Shown one piece after another: positions 10,177-20,581 of a stretch of DNA of 64,000 nt. The notes under the pieces are model-generated. The model was given only the letters and a program-made list of their open reading frames with translations, was not told the origin of the DNA and made no database searches. Each line of letters begins with the position of its first letter. The first letter of the stretch is position 1. The DNA is taken from contig NC_058518.1 of NCBI RefSeq assembly GCF_904849725.1, positions 322,918,581-322,982,580 of the forward strand, written 5' to 3'. The position numbers were made by a program, and so were the translations under genes. This DNA comes from Hordeum vulgare subsp. vulgare. Lineage: Eukaryota > Streptophyta > Magnoliopsida > Poales > Poaceae.

Positions 10177-11967
10177 TGTTGGGGAACGTCGCATGGGAAA
10201 CAAAAATTTTCCTACACGCACGAAGACCTATCATTGTGATGTCCATCTACGAGAGGGGATGTGTGATCTACGTACCATTGTAGATCTCACAGCAGAAGCG
10301 TTAGGGAACGCGGTTGATGTAGTGGAACGTCCTCACGTCCCTCGATCCGCCCGGGAACCGTCCCACGAACCGTCCCGCGATCCGTCCCACGATCTAGTGC
10401 CGAACGGACGGCACCTCCGTGTTCAGCACACGTATAGCTCGACGATGATCTCGGCCTTCTTGATCCAGCAAGAGAGACGGGGAGGTAGATTAGTTCTCCG
10501 GCAGCATGACGGCGCTCCGGAGGTTGGTGGTGATCTAATCTCAGCAGGGCTCCGCCCGAGCTCCGCAGAAACGCGATCTAGAGGTAAAACCGTGGAGGTA
10601 TGTGGTCGGGCTGCCTTGGCCAAGTTGTCTCAAATCAGCCCTAAAACCCCACTATATATAGGAGGGAGAGGGGGGAGCCTTGCCTTGGGGTCCAAGAACC
10701 CCCAAGGGGTCGGCCGAGCCAAGGGGGGAAGGATTCCCCTCCCAAACCGTGTCCTACTTGGTTTGGAAGGTGGAGTCCTTCTTCCCTTTCCCACCTCCTC
10801 CTTTTTTTCTTTTTCTCTTTGATTTTCTTCCCAATGTGCATAGGCTCCTCTTGGGCTGTCCCACCGGCTTCCCCGGGGTGGGTGCCCCCCCCGGTGAACT
10901 CTCGGAACCCATTCGTCATTCCCGGTACATTCCCGGTAACTCCGAAAACCTTCCGGTAATCAAATGAGGTCATCCTATATATCAATCTTCGTTTCCGGAC
11001 CATTCCGGAAACCCTCGTGACGTCCGTGATCTCATCCGGGACTCCGCACAACATTCGGTAACCAACCATATAACTCAAATACGCATAAAACAACGTCGAA
11101 CCTTAAGTGTGCAGACCCTGCGGGTTCAAGAACTATGTAGACATGACCCGAGAGACTCCTCGATCAATATCCAATAGCGGGACCTGGATGCCCATATTGG
11201 ATCCTACATATTCTACGAAGATCTTATCGTTTGAACCTCAGTGCCAAGGATTCATATAATCCCGTATGTCATTCCCTTTGTCCTTCGGTATGTTACTTGC
11301 CCGAGATTCGATCGTCAGTATCTGCATACCTATTTCATTCTCGTTTACTGGCAAGTCTCTTTACTCGTTCCGTAATACAAGATCCCGCAACTTACACTAA
11401 GTCACATTGCTTGCAAGGCTTGTGTGTGATGTTGTATTACCGAGTGGGCCCCGAGATACCTCTCCGTCATACGGAGTGACAAATCCCAATCTTGATCCAT
11501 ACTAACTCAACGAACACCTTCGGAGATACCTGTAGAGCATCTTTATAGTCACCCAGTTACGTTGCGACGTTTGATACACACAAAGTATTCCTCCGGTGTT
11601 AGTGAGTTATATGATCTCATGGTCATAGGAACAAATACTTGGCACGCAGAAAACAGTAGCAATAAAATGACACGATCAACATGCTACGTCTATTAGTTTG
11701 GGTCTAGTCCATCACGTGATTCTCCTAATGACGTGATCCAGTTATCAAGTAACAACACCTTGTTCATAATCAGAAGACACTGACTATCGTTGATCAACTG
11801 GCTAGCCAACTAGAGGCTTGCTAGGGACAGTGTTTTGTCTATGTATCCACGCATGTATATAAGTCTTCATCCAATACAATTATAGCATGGATAATAAACG
11901 ATTATCTTGATACAAGAATTATAATAATAACTTTATTTATTATTGCCTCTAGGGCATAATTCCAACA
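10177..11967 (-). mobile_element. 3' LTR of the BARE-type element
   Basis: 1791 bp. On the element strand it starts TGTTGGAATTATGCCC at 11967 and ends CCCCAACA at 10177. A TATA box lies at 10652-10661. It lacks the segment of about 40 bp present at 17873-17911 in the 5' LTR. Open frames within it are fortuitous. Confidence 0.95.
10652..10661 (-). promoter_or_regulatory. TATA box in the BARE 3' LTR
   Basis: CTATATATAG reads the same on both strands; on the element strand it sits in CTCCTATATATAGTGGGG. The equivalent box in the 5' LTR is at 17661-17670. Confidence 0.7.
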
Positions 11968-11980
11968 GTCTCCCACTTGC
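11968..11980 (-). other. Polypurine tract (BARE element)
   Basis: On the minus strand CAAGTGGGAGAC abuts the 3' LTR start TGTTGG. This is the usual polypurine tract of BARE/Angela elements. Confidence 0.85.
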
Positions 11981-12019
11981 ACTAGAGTCAATAATCTAGC
12001 CCTCACATCATCATGTGAA

Positions 12020-12292
12020 TTACATTGTAATGAATCTAACACCCATACAGTTCCGGTGTTGATCATGTTTTGCCCGTGGAAGAGGTTTAGTCAGCGGGTC
12101 TTCTACATTCAGATTCGTGTGCACTTTGCATATATTTACGTCCTCCCCTTCGACGTAGTCGCGGATGAGGTTGAAGCGTCGTTTGATGTGTCTGGTCTTC
12201 TTGTGAAACCGTGGTTCCTTTGCTAGGGCAATGGCACCCGTGTTGTCACAGAACAAGGTTATTGGATTCAGTGACCATGTACTCTGCTTCAC
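12020..12292 (-). pseudogene. pol: BARE RNase H C-terminal fragment
   Basis: It reads LFCDNTGAIALAKEPRFHKKTRHIKRRF, then DPLTKPLPRAKH, the conserved end of Copia RNase H. The frame differs from the main pol frame. The segment that should join it to CEAEYM (upstream, near 12290) is missing some 20 codons, so a small out-of-frame deletion broke RNase H here. The leading residues of this frame are out-of-frame readings of the upstream region. Confidence 0.85.
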
Positions 12293-14867
12293 ATGTAGAA
12301 TCTGCTACGATGCTCTGCTTGGAACTGCACCAGCTTACCGCACCCCCATTAAGAATAAATACGTATCCGGTTTGCGACTTAGAGTCTTCCGGATCAGTGT
12401 CAAAGCTTGCATCGACGTAACCTTTTGCGGCGAGCTCTTCGTCACCTCCATACACGAGAAACATCTCCTTAGTCCTTTTTAGGTACTTCAGGATATTCTT
12501 GACCGCCGCCCAGTGATCCACTCCTGTATTACTCTGGAATCTACCTGCCATACTTATGGCCAGGCTAACGTTCGGTCTAGTGCACAACATTGCATACATG
12601 ATAGAACCTATGGCTGAAGCATAGGGGACGGAGCGCATATGCTCTCTATCTTCATCAGTTGCTGGGCACCGAGTCTTACTCAATCTTGTACCTTGTAAAA
12701 CTGGCAAGAACCCTTTCTTGGACTGTTCCATTTTGAACCTCTTCAAAACTTTATCAAGGTATGTGCTTTGTGAAAGTCCTATCAGGTGTTTTGATCTATC
12801 CCTGTAGATCTTAATGCCTAGAATGTAAGAAGCTTCTCCTAGGTCCTTCATAGAGAAACTTTTATTCAAGTAATCCTTTATGCTCTCCAAGAACTCTACG
12901 TTGTTTCCAATCAGCAATATGTCATCCACATATAATATTAGAAATGCCACAGAGCTCCCACTCACTTTCTTGTAAATACAGGATTCTCCAACCACTTGTA
13001 TAAACCCAAATGCTTTGATCACCTCATCAAAGCGTTTGTTCCAACTTCGAGATGCTTGCACGAGTCCATAAATGGATCGCTGGAGCTTGCACACCTTGTT
13101 AGCATTCTTAGGATCGACAAAACCCTCGGGTTGTATCATATACAATTCTTCCTTAAGGAAACCGTTAAGGAACGCCGTTTTGACATCCATCTGCCAGATT
13201 TCATAATCGAAAAATGCAGCTATTGCTAACATGATTCTGACGGACTTAAGCATCGCTACGGGTGAGAATGTCTCATCGTAGTCAACTCCTTGAACTTGTG
13301 AAAAACCCTTTGCCACAAGTCGAGCTTTATAAACGGTCACATTGCCGTCAGCGTCTGTCTTCCTCTTAAAGATCCATTTGTTCTGAATAGCCTTGCGGCC
13401 CTCAGGTAACACTTCCAAAGTCCACACTTTGTTCTCATACGTGGATCCTATCTCGGACTTCATGGCTTCTAGCCATTTGTTGGAATCTGGGCCCACCATT
13501 GCTTCTTCATAATTTGCAGGTTCATTGTTGTCTAACAACATGATTGACAAGACGGGATTACCGTACCACTCTGGAGCAGCACGTGGTCTCGTCGACATGC
13601 GTGGTTTGGCAGAAACTTGAACCGGAGTTTGATGATCATCATCATTAACTTCCTCCTCAACCGGCATTGCAAAGACAGAGGTTTCCCCTTTCCCCGCGCC
13701 ACCATCCAGAGGGATGAGAGGTTCGACAACCTCGTCAAGTTCTATCTTCCTCCCACTCAATTCTCTCGAGAGAAACTCCTTCTCGAGAAAAGCTCTGTTT
13801 TTAGCAACAACCACTTTGCCCTCGGATTTGAGATAGAAGGTGTACCCAACTGTATCTTTTGGGTAACCTATGAAGATGCACTTTTCCGCTTTGGGTTCCA
13901 GCTTTTCAGGCTGAAGCTTTTTGACATAAGCATCAAATCCCCAAACTTTAAGAAACGACAACTTTGGCCTTTTGCCATACCACAGTTCGTATGGTGTCGT
14001 CTCAACGGATTTTGATGGTGCCCTATTTAAAGTGAATGCAGCTGTTTCTAATGCATAACCCCAAAATGATAATGGCAAATCGGTAAGAGACATCATAGAT
14101 CGCACCATCTCTAATAAAGTACGATTACGACGTTCGGACACACCATTACGCTGTGGTGTTCCAGGCGGTGTCAACTGTGAAACAATTCCACATTGTCTTA
14201 AGTGAGCACCAAACTCGAAACTCAGATATTCACCCCCACGATCAGATCGTAGGAACTTGATCTTTTTGTTACGATGATTTTCAACTTCACTCTGAAATTG
14301 CTTGAACTTTTCAAATGTTTCAGACTTGTGCTTTATTAAGTAGACATAACCATATCTACTCAAATCGTCAGTGAAGGTGAGAAAATAACGATATCCGCCG
14401 CGTGCCTCCACGCTCATCGGACCACACACATCGGTATGTATGATTTCCAACAAGTCACTTGCACGCTCCATTGTTCCGGAGAACGGAGTTTTAGTCATCT
14501 TGCCCATGAGGCATGGTTCGCACGTGTCAAGTGAATCAAAGTCAAGTGACTCCAAAAGTCCATCAGTATGGAGTTTCTTCATGCGCTTTACACCAATATG
14601 ACCTAAGCGGCAGTGCCACAAAAACATGACGCTATCATTGTTAACTCTAACTCTTTTGGTCTCAATGTTATGTATGTGTGTATCACTATCAAGATTCAAT
14701 ATGAACAATCCTCTCACATTGGGTGCATGACCATAAAAGATGTTACTCATAGAAATAGAACAACTATTATTCTCTGACTTAAAAGAGTAACCGTCTCGCA
14801 ATAAACAAGATCCAGATATAATGTTCATGCTCAACGCAGGCACTAAATAACAATGATTCAAGTTCAT
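12246..14867 (-). CDS. pol: BARE pol: integrase, reverse transcriptase and most of RNase H
   Basis: 873 codons. Residues 1-120 hold the GAG-pre-integrase/zinc region (H85, H90, C116, C119). The integrase core has D146 (HTDVCGP), D209 (RSDRGGEY) and E245 (NGVSERRNRT), a D-D35-E spacing. RT follows, with MDVKTAFLNG near residue 560 and FLILYVDDILLIG, the YVDD box at 646-649. The RNase H region ends at ADSTCEAEYM before a frameshift. Integrase before RT is diagnostic for Copia. Upstream, only one in-frame TAG (about 14883-14885) separates this frame from gag-protease, so the original was a single polyprotein. All visible integrase and RT catalytic residues are intact; RNase H is truncated. Confidence 0.95.
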   Translation of the reverse strand: MNLNHCYLVPALSMNIISGSCLLRDGYSFKSENNSCSISMSNIFYGHAPNVRGLFILNLDSDTHIHNIETKRVRVNNDSVMFLWHCRLGHIGVKRMKKLHTDGLLESLDFDSLDTCEPCLMGKMTKTPFSGTMERASDLLEIIHTDVCGPMSVEARGGYRYFLTFTDDLSRYGYVYLIKHKSETFEKFKQFQSEVENHRNKKIKFLRSDRGGEYLSFEFGAHLRQCGIVSQLTPPGTPQRNGVSERRNRTLLEMVRSMMSLTDLPLSFWGYALETAAFTLNRAPSKSVETTPYELWYGKRPKLSFLKVWGFDAYVKKLQPEKLEPKAEKCIFIGYPKDTVGYTFYLKSEGKVVVAKNRAFLEKEFLSRELSGRKIELDEVVEPLIPLDGGAGKGETSVFAMPVEEEVNDDDHQTPVQVSAKPRMSTRPRAAPEWYGNPVLSIMLLDNNEPANYEEAMVGPDSNKWLEAMKSEIGSTYENKVWTLEVLPEGRKAIQNKWIFKRKTDADGNVTVYKARLVAKGFSQVQGVDYDETFSPVAMLKSVRIMLAIAAFFDYEIWQMDVKTAFLNGFLKEELYMIQPEGFVDPKNANKVCKLQRSIYGLVQASRSWNKRFDEVIKAFGFIQVVGESCIYKKVSGSSVAFLILYVDDILLIGNNVEFLESIKDYLNKSFSMKDLGEASYILGIKIYRDRSKHLIGLSQSTYLDKVLKRFKMEQSKKGFLPVLQGTRLSKTRCPATDEDREHMRSVPYASAIGSIMYAMLCTRPNVSLAISMAGRFQSNTGVDHWAAVKNILKYLKRTKEMFLVYGGDEELAAKGYVDASFDTDPEDSKSQTGYVFILNGGAVSWCSSKQSIVADSTCEAEYMVTESNNLVL

Positions 14868-14885
14868 AACTAATCCTGATGGTAA

Positions 14886-15929
14886 CTAAAGTGAAACTGT
14901 GCCGACGGCGATTGCATCAACCTTGGAACCATTTCCTATGCGCATCGTCACTTCATCTTTCGCCAGCCTTCGTCTATTCCGTAGTTCCTGTTTCGAGTTG
15001 CAAATATGAGCAACAGAACCGGTATCGAATACCCAGGCACTACTACGAGAGTTGGTTAAGTACACATCAATAACATGTATATCAAATATACCTGAATTTT
15101 CTTTGGCCGCCTTCTTATCAGCCAGATACTTGGGGCAATTGCGCTTCCAGTGACCCATACCCTTGCAATAGTAACACTCTGTTTCAGGCTTAGTTCCAGC
15201 TTTGGGTTTCTTCGTTGGATTGGCAACAGGCTTGCCGCTCTTCTTTGAATTACCCTTCTTGCCTTTGCAGTTTCTCTTGAAACTAGTGGTCTTATTCACC
15301 ATCAACACTTGATGCTCTTTACGGAGTTCAGACTCTGCGACTTTCAGCATCGCAAACAACTCGCCGGGAGACTTGTTCATCCCTTGCATGTTGTAGTTAA
15401 ACACAAAGCCTTTATAGCTTGGCGGCAGTGATTGAAGGATTCTGTCAGTGATAGCCTCATGCGGGAGTTCGATCCCCAGCTCAGCTAGACGGTTTGAGTA
15501 CCCAGACATTTTGAGCACATGTTCACTGACAAACGAGTTCTCCTCCATCTTGCAAGCATAGAATTTATTGGAGGTCTCATACCTCTCGATCCGGGCGTTC
15601 TTCTGAAATATAAACTTCAACTCCTGGAACATCTCAAATGCTCCATGACGCTCAAAGCGACGTTGAAGTCCCGATTCTAAGCCATACAAGACTGCACAGT
15701 GAACTACTGAGTAGTCCTCCTTACGTGCTAACCAAGCGTTCTTAACATCCTGATCAGCCGTAGCGGGTGGTTCATCTCCTAGCGCAACATTAAGGACATA
15801 ATCCTTCTTCCCAGCTTGTAAGATTAGCTTAAGATTACGAGCCCAGTCTACAAAGTTGCTTCCATCATCTTTCAACTTAGCTTTCCCTAGGAACGTATTA
15901 AAATTCAGGGTGACTGTCGCGTGAGCCAT
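14886..15929 (-). CDS. gag: BARE gag and protease active site
   Basis: 347 codons beginning MAHATVTLNFNTFLGKAKL, the usual start of BARE/Angela gag. Residues 20-210 are the UBN2-type capsid region. A basic linker follows (FKRNCKGKKGNSKK), then a zinc knuckle CYYCKGMGHWKRNC at 252-265 and the protease site FDTGSVAHIC at 301-310. It ends at a TAG that replaces a sense codon; the same frame resumes as pol at 14867. Gag forms cytoplasmic virus-like particles that package element RNA. A nearly identical N-terminal copy lies at 43619-43941. Confidence 0.95.
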   Translation of the reverse strand: MAHATVTLNFNTFLGKAKLKDDGSNFVDWARNLKLILQAGKKDYVLNVALGDEPPATADQDVKNAWLARKEDYSVVHCAVLYGLESGLQRRFERHGAFEMFQELKFIFQKNARIERYETSNKFYACKMEENSFVSEHVLKMSGYSNRLAELGIELPHEAITDRILQSLPPSYKGFVFNYNMQGMNKSPGELFAMLKVAESELRKEHQVLMVNKTTSFKRNCKGKKGNSKKSGKPVANPTKKPKAGTKPETECYYCKGMGHWKRNCPKYLADKKAAKENSGIFDIHVIDVYLTNSRSSAWVFDTGSVAHICNSKQELRNRRRLAKDEVTMRIGNGSKVDAIAVGTVSL

Positions 15930-17171
15930 GATCTACAACACAAATATATTCAAAGTAGACTTAGACTATGTTCAAGATAATTAGAGTTTAACTTAATCAA
16001 ATTACTCGCTAAACTCCCACTCAAAAAGTACATCTCTCTAGTCATTTGAGTGGTTCATGATCCACTTACACTAGCTCAAGTCCGATCATCACGTGAGTTG
16101 AGTATAGTTTCAGTGGTAAGCATCCCTATGCTAATCATATCATCTATATGATTCATGATCGACCTTTTGGTCTCATGTGTTCCGAGGCCATGTCTGCACA
16201 TGCTAGGCTCGTCAAGCTTAACCCGAGTGTTCCGCGTGCGCAACTGTTTTGCACCCGTTGTATGTGAACGTTGAGTCTATCACACCCGATCATCACCTGG
16301 TGTCTCGAAACGACGAACTGTAGCAACGGTGCACAGTCGGGGAGAACACAATTTCGTCTTGAAATTTTAGTGAGAGATCACCTCATAATGCTACCGTCGT
16401 TCTAAGCAAAATAAGGTGCATAAAAGGATTAACATCACATGCAATTCATAAGTGACATGATATGGCCATCATCACGTGCTTCTTGATCTCCATCACCAAA
16501 GCACCGACACGATCTTCTTGTCACCGGCGCCACACCATGATCTCCATCAACGTGTCGCCATCGGGGTTGTCGTGCTACTCATGCTATTACTACTAAAGCT
16601 ACATCCTAGCAAAATAGTAAACACATCTGCAAGCACAAACGTTAGTTACAAAGACAACCCTATGGCTCCTGCCGGTTGCCGTACCATCGACGTGCAAGTC
16701 GATATATTCTATTACAACATGATCATCTCATACATCCAATATATCACATCACATCGTTGGCCATATCACATCACAAGCATACCCTGCAAAAACAAGTTAG
16801 ACGTCCTCTAATTTTGTTGTTGCATGTTTTACGTGGTGACCATGGGTATCTAGTAGGATCGCATCTTACTTACGCAAACACCACAACGGAGATATATGAG
16901 TTGCTATTTAAACTCATCCAAGGAACTCCTCGATCAAATCCGATTCAACTAAAGTTGGAGAAACTGACACCCGCCAGTCATCTTTGAGCAACGGAGTTAC
17001 TCGCAGCGATGAAACCAGTCTCTCGTAAGCGTACGAGTAATGTCGGTCCAAGCCGCTTCGATCCAACAATACCGCGGAATCAAGAAAAGACTAAGGAGGG
17101 CAGCAAAACGCACATCTCCGCCCACAAAAACTTTTGTGTTCTACTCGAGAAGAAATCTACGCATGAACCTA
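15930..17171 (-). other. Untranslated leader of the BARE element
   Basis: About 1.24 kb between the primer site and the gag ATG, without a convincing coding frame. A long leader is normal for BARE/Angela, where it holds packaging and dimerisation signals. Near-identical leader sequence recurs at 43942-45180 and, partly, at 43345-43617. Confidence 0.8.
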
Positions 17172-17183
17172 GCTCTGATACCA
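17172..17183 (-). other. Primer binding site, initiator tRNA-Met
   Basis: The minus strand reads TGGTATCAGAGC one base after the 5' LTR end (CCCCAACAG). It is complementary to the 3' end of plant initiator tRNA-Met. Confidence 0.92.
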
Positions 17184-17184
17184 C

Positions 17185-19014
17185 TGTTGGGGAACGTCGC
17201 ATGGGAAACAAAAATTCTCCTACGCGCACGAAGACCTATCATTGTGATGTCCATCTACGAGAGGGGATGTGTGATCTACGTACCCTTGTAGATCGCACAG
17301 CAGAAGCGTTAGTGATTGCGGTTGATGTAGTGGAACGTCCTCACGTCCCTCGATCCGCCTCGTGAACCGTCCCACGAAACGTCCCGCGATCCGTCCCACG
17401 ATCTAGTGCTGAACGGACGACACCTCCGCGTTCAACACACGTATAGCTCGACGATGATCTCGGCCTTCTTGATCCAGCAAGAGAGACGGGGAGGTAGATG
17501 AGTTCTCCGGCAGCGTGACGGCGCTCCGGAGGTTGGTGGTGATCTAATCTCAGCAGGGCTCCGCCCGAGCTCCGCAGAAACGCGATCTAGAGGTAAAACC
17601 GTGGAGGTATGTGGTCGGGCTGCCTTGGCCAAGTTGTCTCAAATCAGCCCTAAAACCCCACTATATATAGGAGGGAGAGGGGGGAGCCTTGCCTTGGGGT
17701 CCAAGAACCCCCAAGGGGTCGGCCGAGCCAAGGGGGGAAGGATTCCCCTCCAAAACCGAGTCCTACTTGGTTTGGAAGGTGGAGTCCTTCTTCCCTTTCC
17801 CACCTCCTCCTTTTTTTCCTTTTCTCTTTGATTTTCTTCCCAATGCGCATAGGCTCCTCTTGGGCTGTCCCACAAGCCCACTAAGGGCTGGTGCGGCACC
17901 CCCAACACCTATGGGCTTCCCCGGGGTGGGTGCCCCCCCGGTGAACTCTCAGAACCCATTCGTCATTCCCGGTACATTCCCGGTAACTCCGAAAACCTTC
18001 CGGTAATGAAATGAGGTCATCCTATATATCAATCTTCGTTTCCGGACCATTCCGGAAACCCTCGCGATGTCCGTGATCTCATCCGAGACTCCGGACAACA
18101 TTCGGTAACCAACCATATAACTCAAATACGCATAAAACAACGTCGAACCTTAAGTGTGCAGACCCTGCGGGTTCGAGAACTATGTAGACATGACCCGAGA
18201 GACTCCTCGGTCAATATCCAATAGCGGGACCTGGATGCCCATATTGGATCCTACATATTCTACGAAGATCTTATCGTTTGAACCTCAGTGCCAAGGATTC
18301 ATATAATCCCGTATGTCATTCCCTTTGTCCTTCGGTATGTTACTTGCCCGAGATTCGATCGTCAGTATCTGCATACCTATTTCATTCTCGTTTACCGGCA
18401 AGTCTCTTTACTCGTTCCGTAATACAAGATCCCGCAACTTACACTAAGTCACATTGCTTGCAAGGCTTGTGTGTGATGTTGTATTACCGAGTGGGCCCCG
18501 AGATACCTCTCCGTCATACGGAGTGACAAATCCCAATCTTGATCCATACTAATTCAACGAACACCTTCGGAGATACCTGTAGAGCATCTTTATAGTCACC
18601 CAGTTACGTTGCGACGTTTGATACACACAAAGTATTCCTCCGGTGTTAGTGAGTTATATGATCTCATGGTCATAGGAACAAATACTTGACACGCAGAAAA
18701 CAGTAGCAATAAAATGACACGATCAACATGCTACGTCTATTAGTTTGGGTCTAGTCCATCACGTGATTCTCCTAATGACGTGATCCAGTTATCAAGCAAC
18801 AACACCTTGTTCATAATCAGAAGACACTGACTATCGTTGATCAACTGGCTAGCCAACTAGAGGCTTGCTAGGGACAGTGTTTTGTCTATGTATCCACGCA
18901 TGTATATAAGTCTTCATCCAATACAATTATAGCATGAATAATAAACGATTATCTTGATACAGGAATTATAATAATAACTTTATTTATTATTGCCTCTAGG
19001 GCCTAATTCCAACA
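17185..19014 (-). mobile_element. 5' LTR of the BARE-type element
   Basis: 1830 bp, from TGTTGGAATTAGGCCC (19014 leftward) to CCCCAACA (17185). It carries a TATA box at 17661-17670 and a stretch of about 40 bp (17873-17911) missing from the 3' LTR. Otherwise it is almost identical to the 3' LTR. Confidence 0.95.
17661..17670 (-). promoter_or_regulatory. TATA box of the BARE 5' LTR promoter
   Basis: CTATATATAG within CCCCACTATATATAGGAGG. It lies at the same place in all BARE-like LTRs of this window (10652, 21032, 45642), consistent with a conserved core promoter driving transcription leftward. Confidence 0.75.
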
Positions 19015-19019
19015 TTCGT
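19015..19019. repeat. Target site duplication TTCGT (right copy)
   Basis: It matches 10172-10176 exactly. Confidence 0.95.
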
Positions 19020-19688
19020 TCGGTATTTTGATATGTTGTATGTTGTTTTTCCTCTAGTGGTGTTATGTGAACGTCGACTACATAACACTTCACCATTATT
19101 TGGGCCTAGAGGAAGGCATTGGGAAGTGGTAAGTAGATGATGGGTTGCTAGAGTGACAGAAGCTTAAACCCTAGTTTATGCGTTGCTTCGTAAGGGGCTG
19201 ATTTGGATCCACTAGTTTAATGCTATGGTTAGACCTTGTCTTAATTCTTCTTTCGTAGTTGCGGATGCTTGCGAGAGGGGTTAATCATAAGTGGGATGCT
19301 TGCCCAAGTAAGGGTAGTACCCAAGCGCCGATCCACCCACATATCAAACTATCAAAGTAACGAACGCGAATCATATGAACATGATGAATCTAGCATGACA
19401 GAAATTCCCGTGTGTCCTCGGGAGCGTTTTTCCTCTTGTAAGACTTTGTTCAGGCTTGTCCCTTGCTACAAAAGGGATTGGGACACTTTGCTGCACCGTT
19501 GCTATTACTTGTTACTTTTCACCTGCTACGTTTCACCTCACTAAACCATCACTTGTTACACTACTTTCAGTGCTTGCAGTTATTACCTTGCTGAAAACCG
19601 TTTATCAGAGCCTTCTGCTCCTCGTTGGGTTCCACACTCTTACTTATCGAATGGACTACAATTGATCCCCTATACTTGTGGGTCATCA
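19020..19688 (+). mobile_element. 3' LTR of the Athila element, second part
   Basis: It resumes the LTR after the BARE insertion and ends CTTGTGGGTCATCA, matching the 5' LTR end at 2152. The interval 19119-19688 is closely similar to 1582-2152. The next five bases, GTGAT, would be the right target duplication; the left copy is outside the window. Confidence 0.92.
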
Positions 19689-20581
19689 GTGATCGTAGGT
19701 GGGGTTTTCGCCATAGAGAAGAAAATGTGGGGTGAAGTGCTGAATGGCACGGGATGGTCGGATGTTGAGGAGGGTGGTGTGGAGTGCTTCGACCGAAAAT
19801 GGTGGGGGTAGATGTGCTTGGAAAAGGAGGGTGCGGACAACATTGTTGGTAGTTCGTATATGCCGCTCTGCTTTGCAATTTTGTGGTGATGTATGCGGAC
19901 ACATAAGACGAAATGTGATGCCATGAGAAGAGACGAAGTCGCGGAGCGCCATCGTGAGGAAGTCACCGCCGTTGTCGCAGTGCAAACTTCATACAATCAC
20001 TTGGTATTGAGTAAGAATGTAACAGAAAAAACATTGCAACGTGGCATAAGTATGGGATTTGGCACGGAGAGGGGAAGTCCAAGAATAATTTGTATAATCA
20101 TCTAAAACAATAAAATAGTATTTATAGCCCGAAAAATTAACAATGGAGAGGTCCAAAAGTCACAATGTAAAAGTTGAAATGGCGCGGCGGTATAGGAAGT
20201 GGAGGTGGGGAAGGGGAGGCATGTGTTCTTGCCCAACTGGCACGCAGTACAGGGGTGACAAGGAATTTTTATTACACTTTGGGGACATCAAAGGGCAAAT
20301 AAACTAATGTAGAGGAGCTCGAGTACCTGAGATGTTTATGACAAAGATTTGATGAAGTAACGGTGAGAGTTACCGGAGGAGTATCGCCATGATTGCTAGA
20401 GGCACCGTAAAGATCGCCGGAGTTATTGCACCTCAGAAGGACCGCCTTGGTGCGAAGATCCTGCATGAAAAAACCAAAAGGATCAAACTCCATAGAGCAT
20501 ATATTGTCATGAGTGAATTTACGCACGGAAATAAGATTCTAGACAATGTTAGGAGACAAGAGAATATGAGTGAGATAGAAG
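19689..20581 (-). pseudogene. pol: Remnant of an older Copia element: integrase and GAG-pre-integrase
   Basis: On the minus strand, 19985 to 19689 reads CDNGGDFLTMALRDF, then CPHTSPQNCKAERHIRT and ENPTY, which is the Copia integrase core with its second aspartate and an E in AERHIR. It stops abruptly at the Athila LTR. At 20526-20272 the same strand reads EFDPFGFFMQDLRTKAVLLRC, the usual block upstream of the integrase zinc domain. The order is therefore correct for one minus-strand Copia element, decayed in between. It is cut at 20582 by a BARE-like LTR. It is not of the BARE lineage and is the oldest layer visible here. Confidence 0.8.
20577..20581. repeat. Putative left target duplication AGAAG of the old BARE-like element
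   Basis: These are the five bases before the LTR end at 20582. The partner would lie beyond the CACTA-like and Tekay insertions and is not visible. Confidence 0.35.

Larger units (their letters stand above)
10177..19014 (-). mobile_element. Complete BARE-1/WIS/Angela-type Ty1/Copia retrotransposon
   Basis: Minus strand, 8.8 kb. The right (5') LTR is 17185-19014 and the left (3') LTR 10177-11967, with primer site, gag, protease, integrase, RT and RNase H in Copia order and a perfect TTCGT target duplication. The LTRs start TGTTGGAATTATGCCCTAG and end GTTCCCCAACA on the element strand, which is the BARE/WIS/Angela signature; I cannot choose between these three. By eye the two LTRs differ by only scattered bases and one indel of about 40 bp, so the insertion is young. 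Coding damage is light: one in-frame TAG and a small out-of-frame RNase H deletion. Confidence 0.96.
1459..19688 (+). mobile_element. Athila-type Ty3/Gypsy retrotransposon, interrupted by a BARE element
   Basis: The order is 5' LTR remnant, primer site, gag-pro, RT, RNase H, integrase, extra ORF, polypurine tract, 3' LTR. Integrase downstream of RT marks Gypsy. The primer site TGGCGCCGTTGCCGGGGA and the FMDD variant of the RT active site are usual for the Athila lineage. The LTR start TGATACGTCCATTTTGCATC is a common Triticeae Gypsy signature; I do not assign a named family. A BARE element (10177-19014) lies in the 3' LTR. The coding region has several nonsense changes and frameshifts, so the copy is dead. 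It sits inside an older minus-strand Copia element that resumes at 19689. Its left boundary is hidden by the element at 1-1458. Confidence 0.9.

Noticed and set aside
10133..10822. 229-codon plus-strand ORF near a BARE LTR
   Set aside because: It runs from Athila LTR into the BARE LTR and reads that LTR antisense; frames like it in the other LTR are broken differently.
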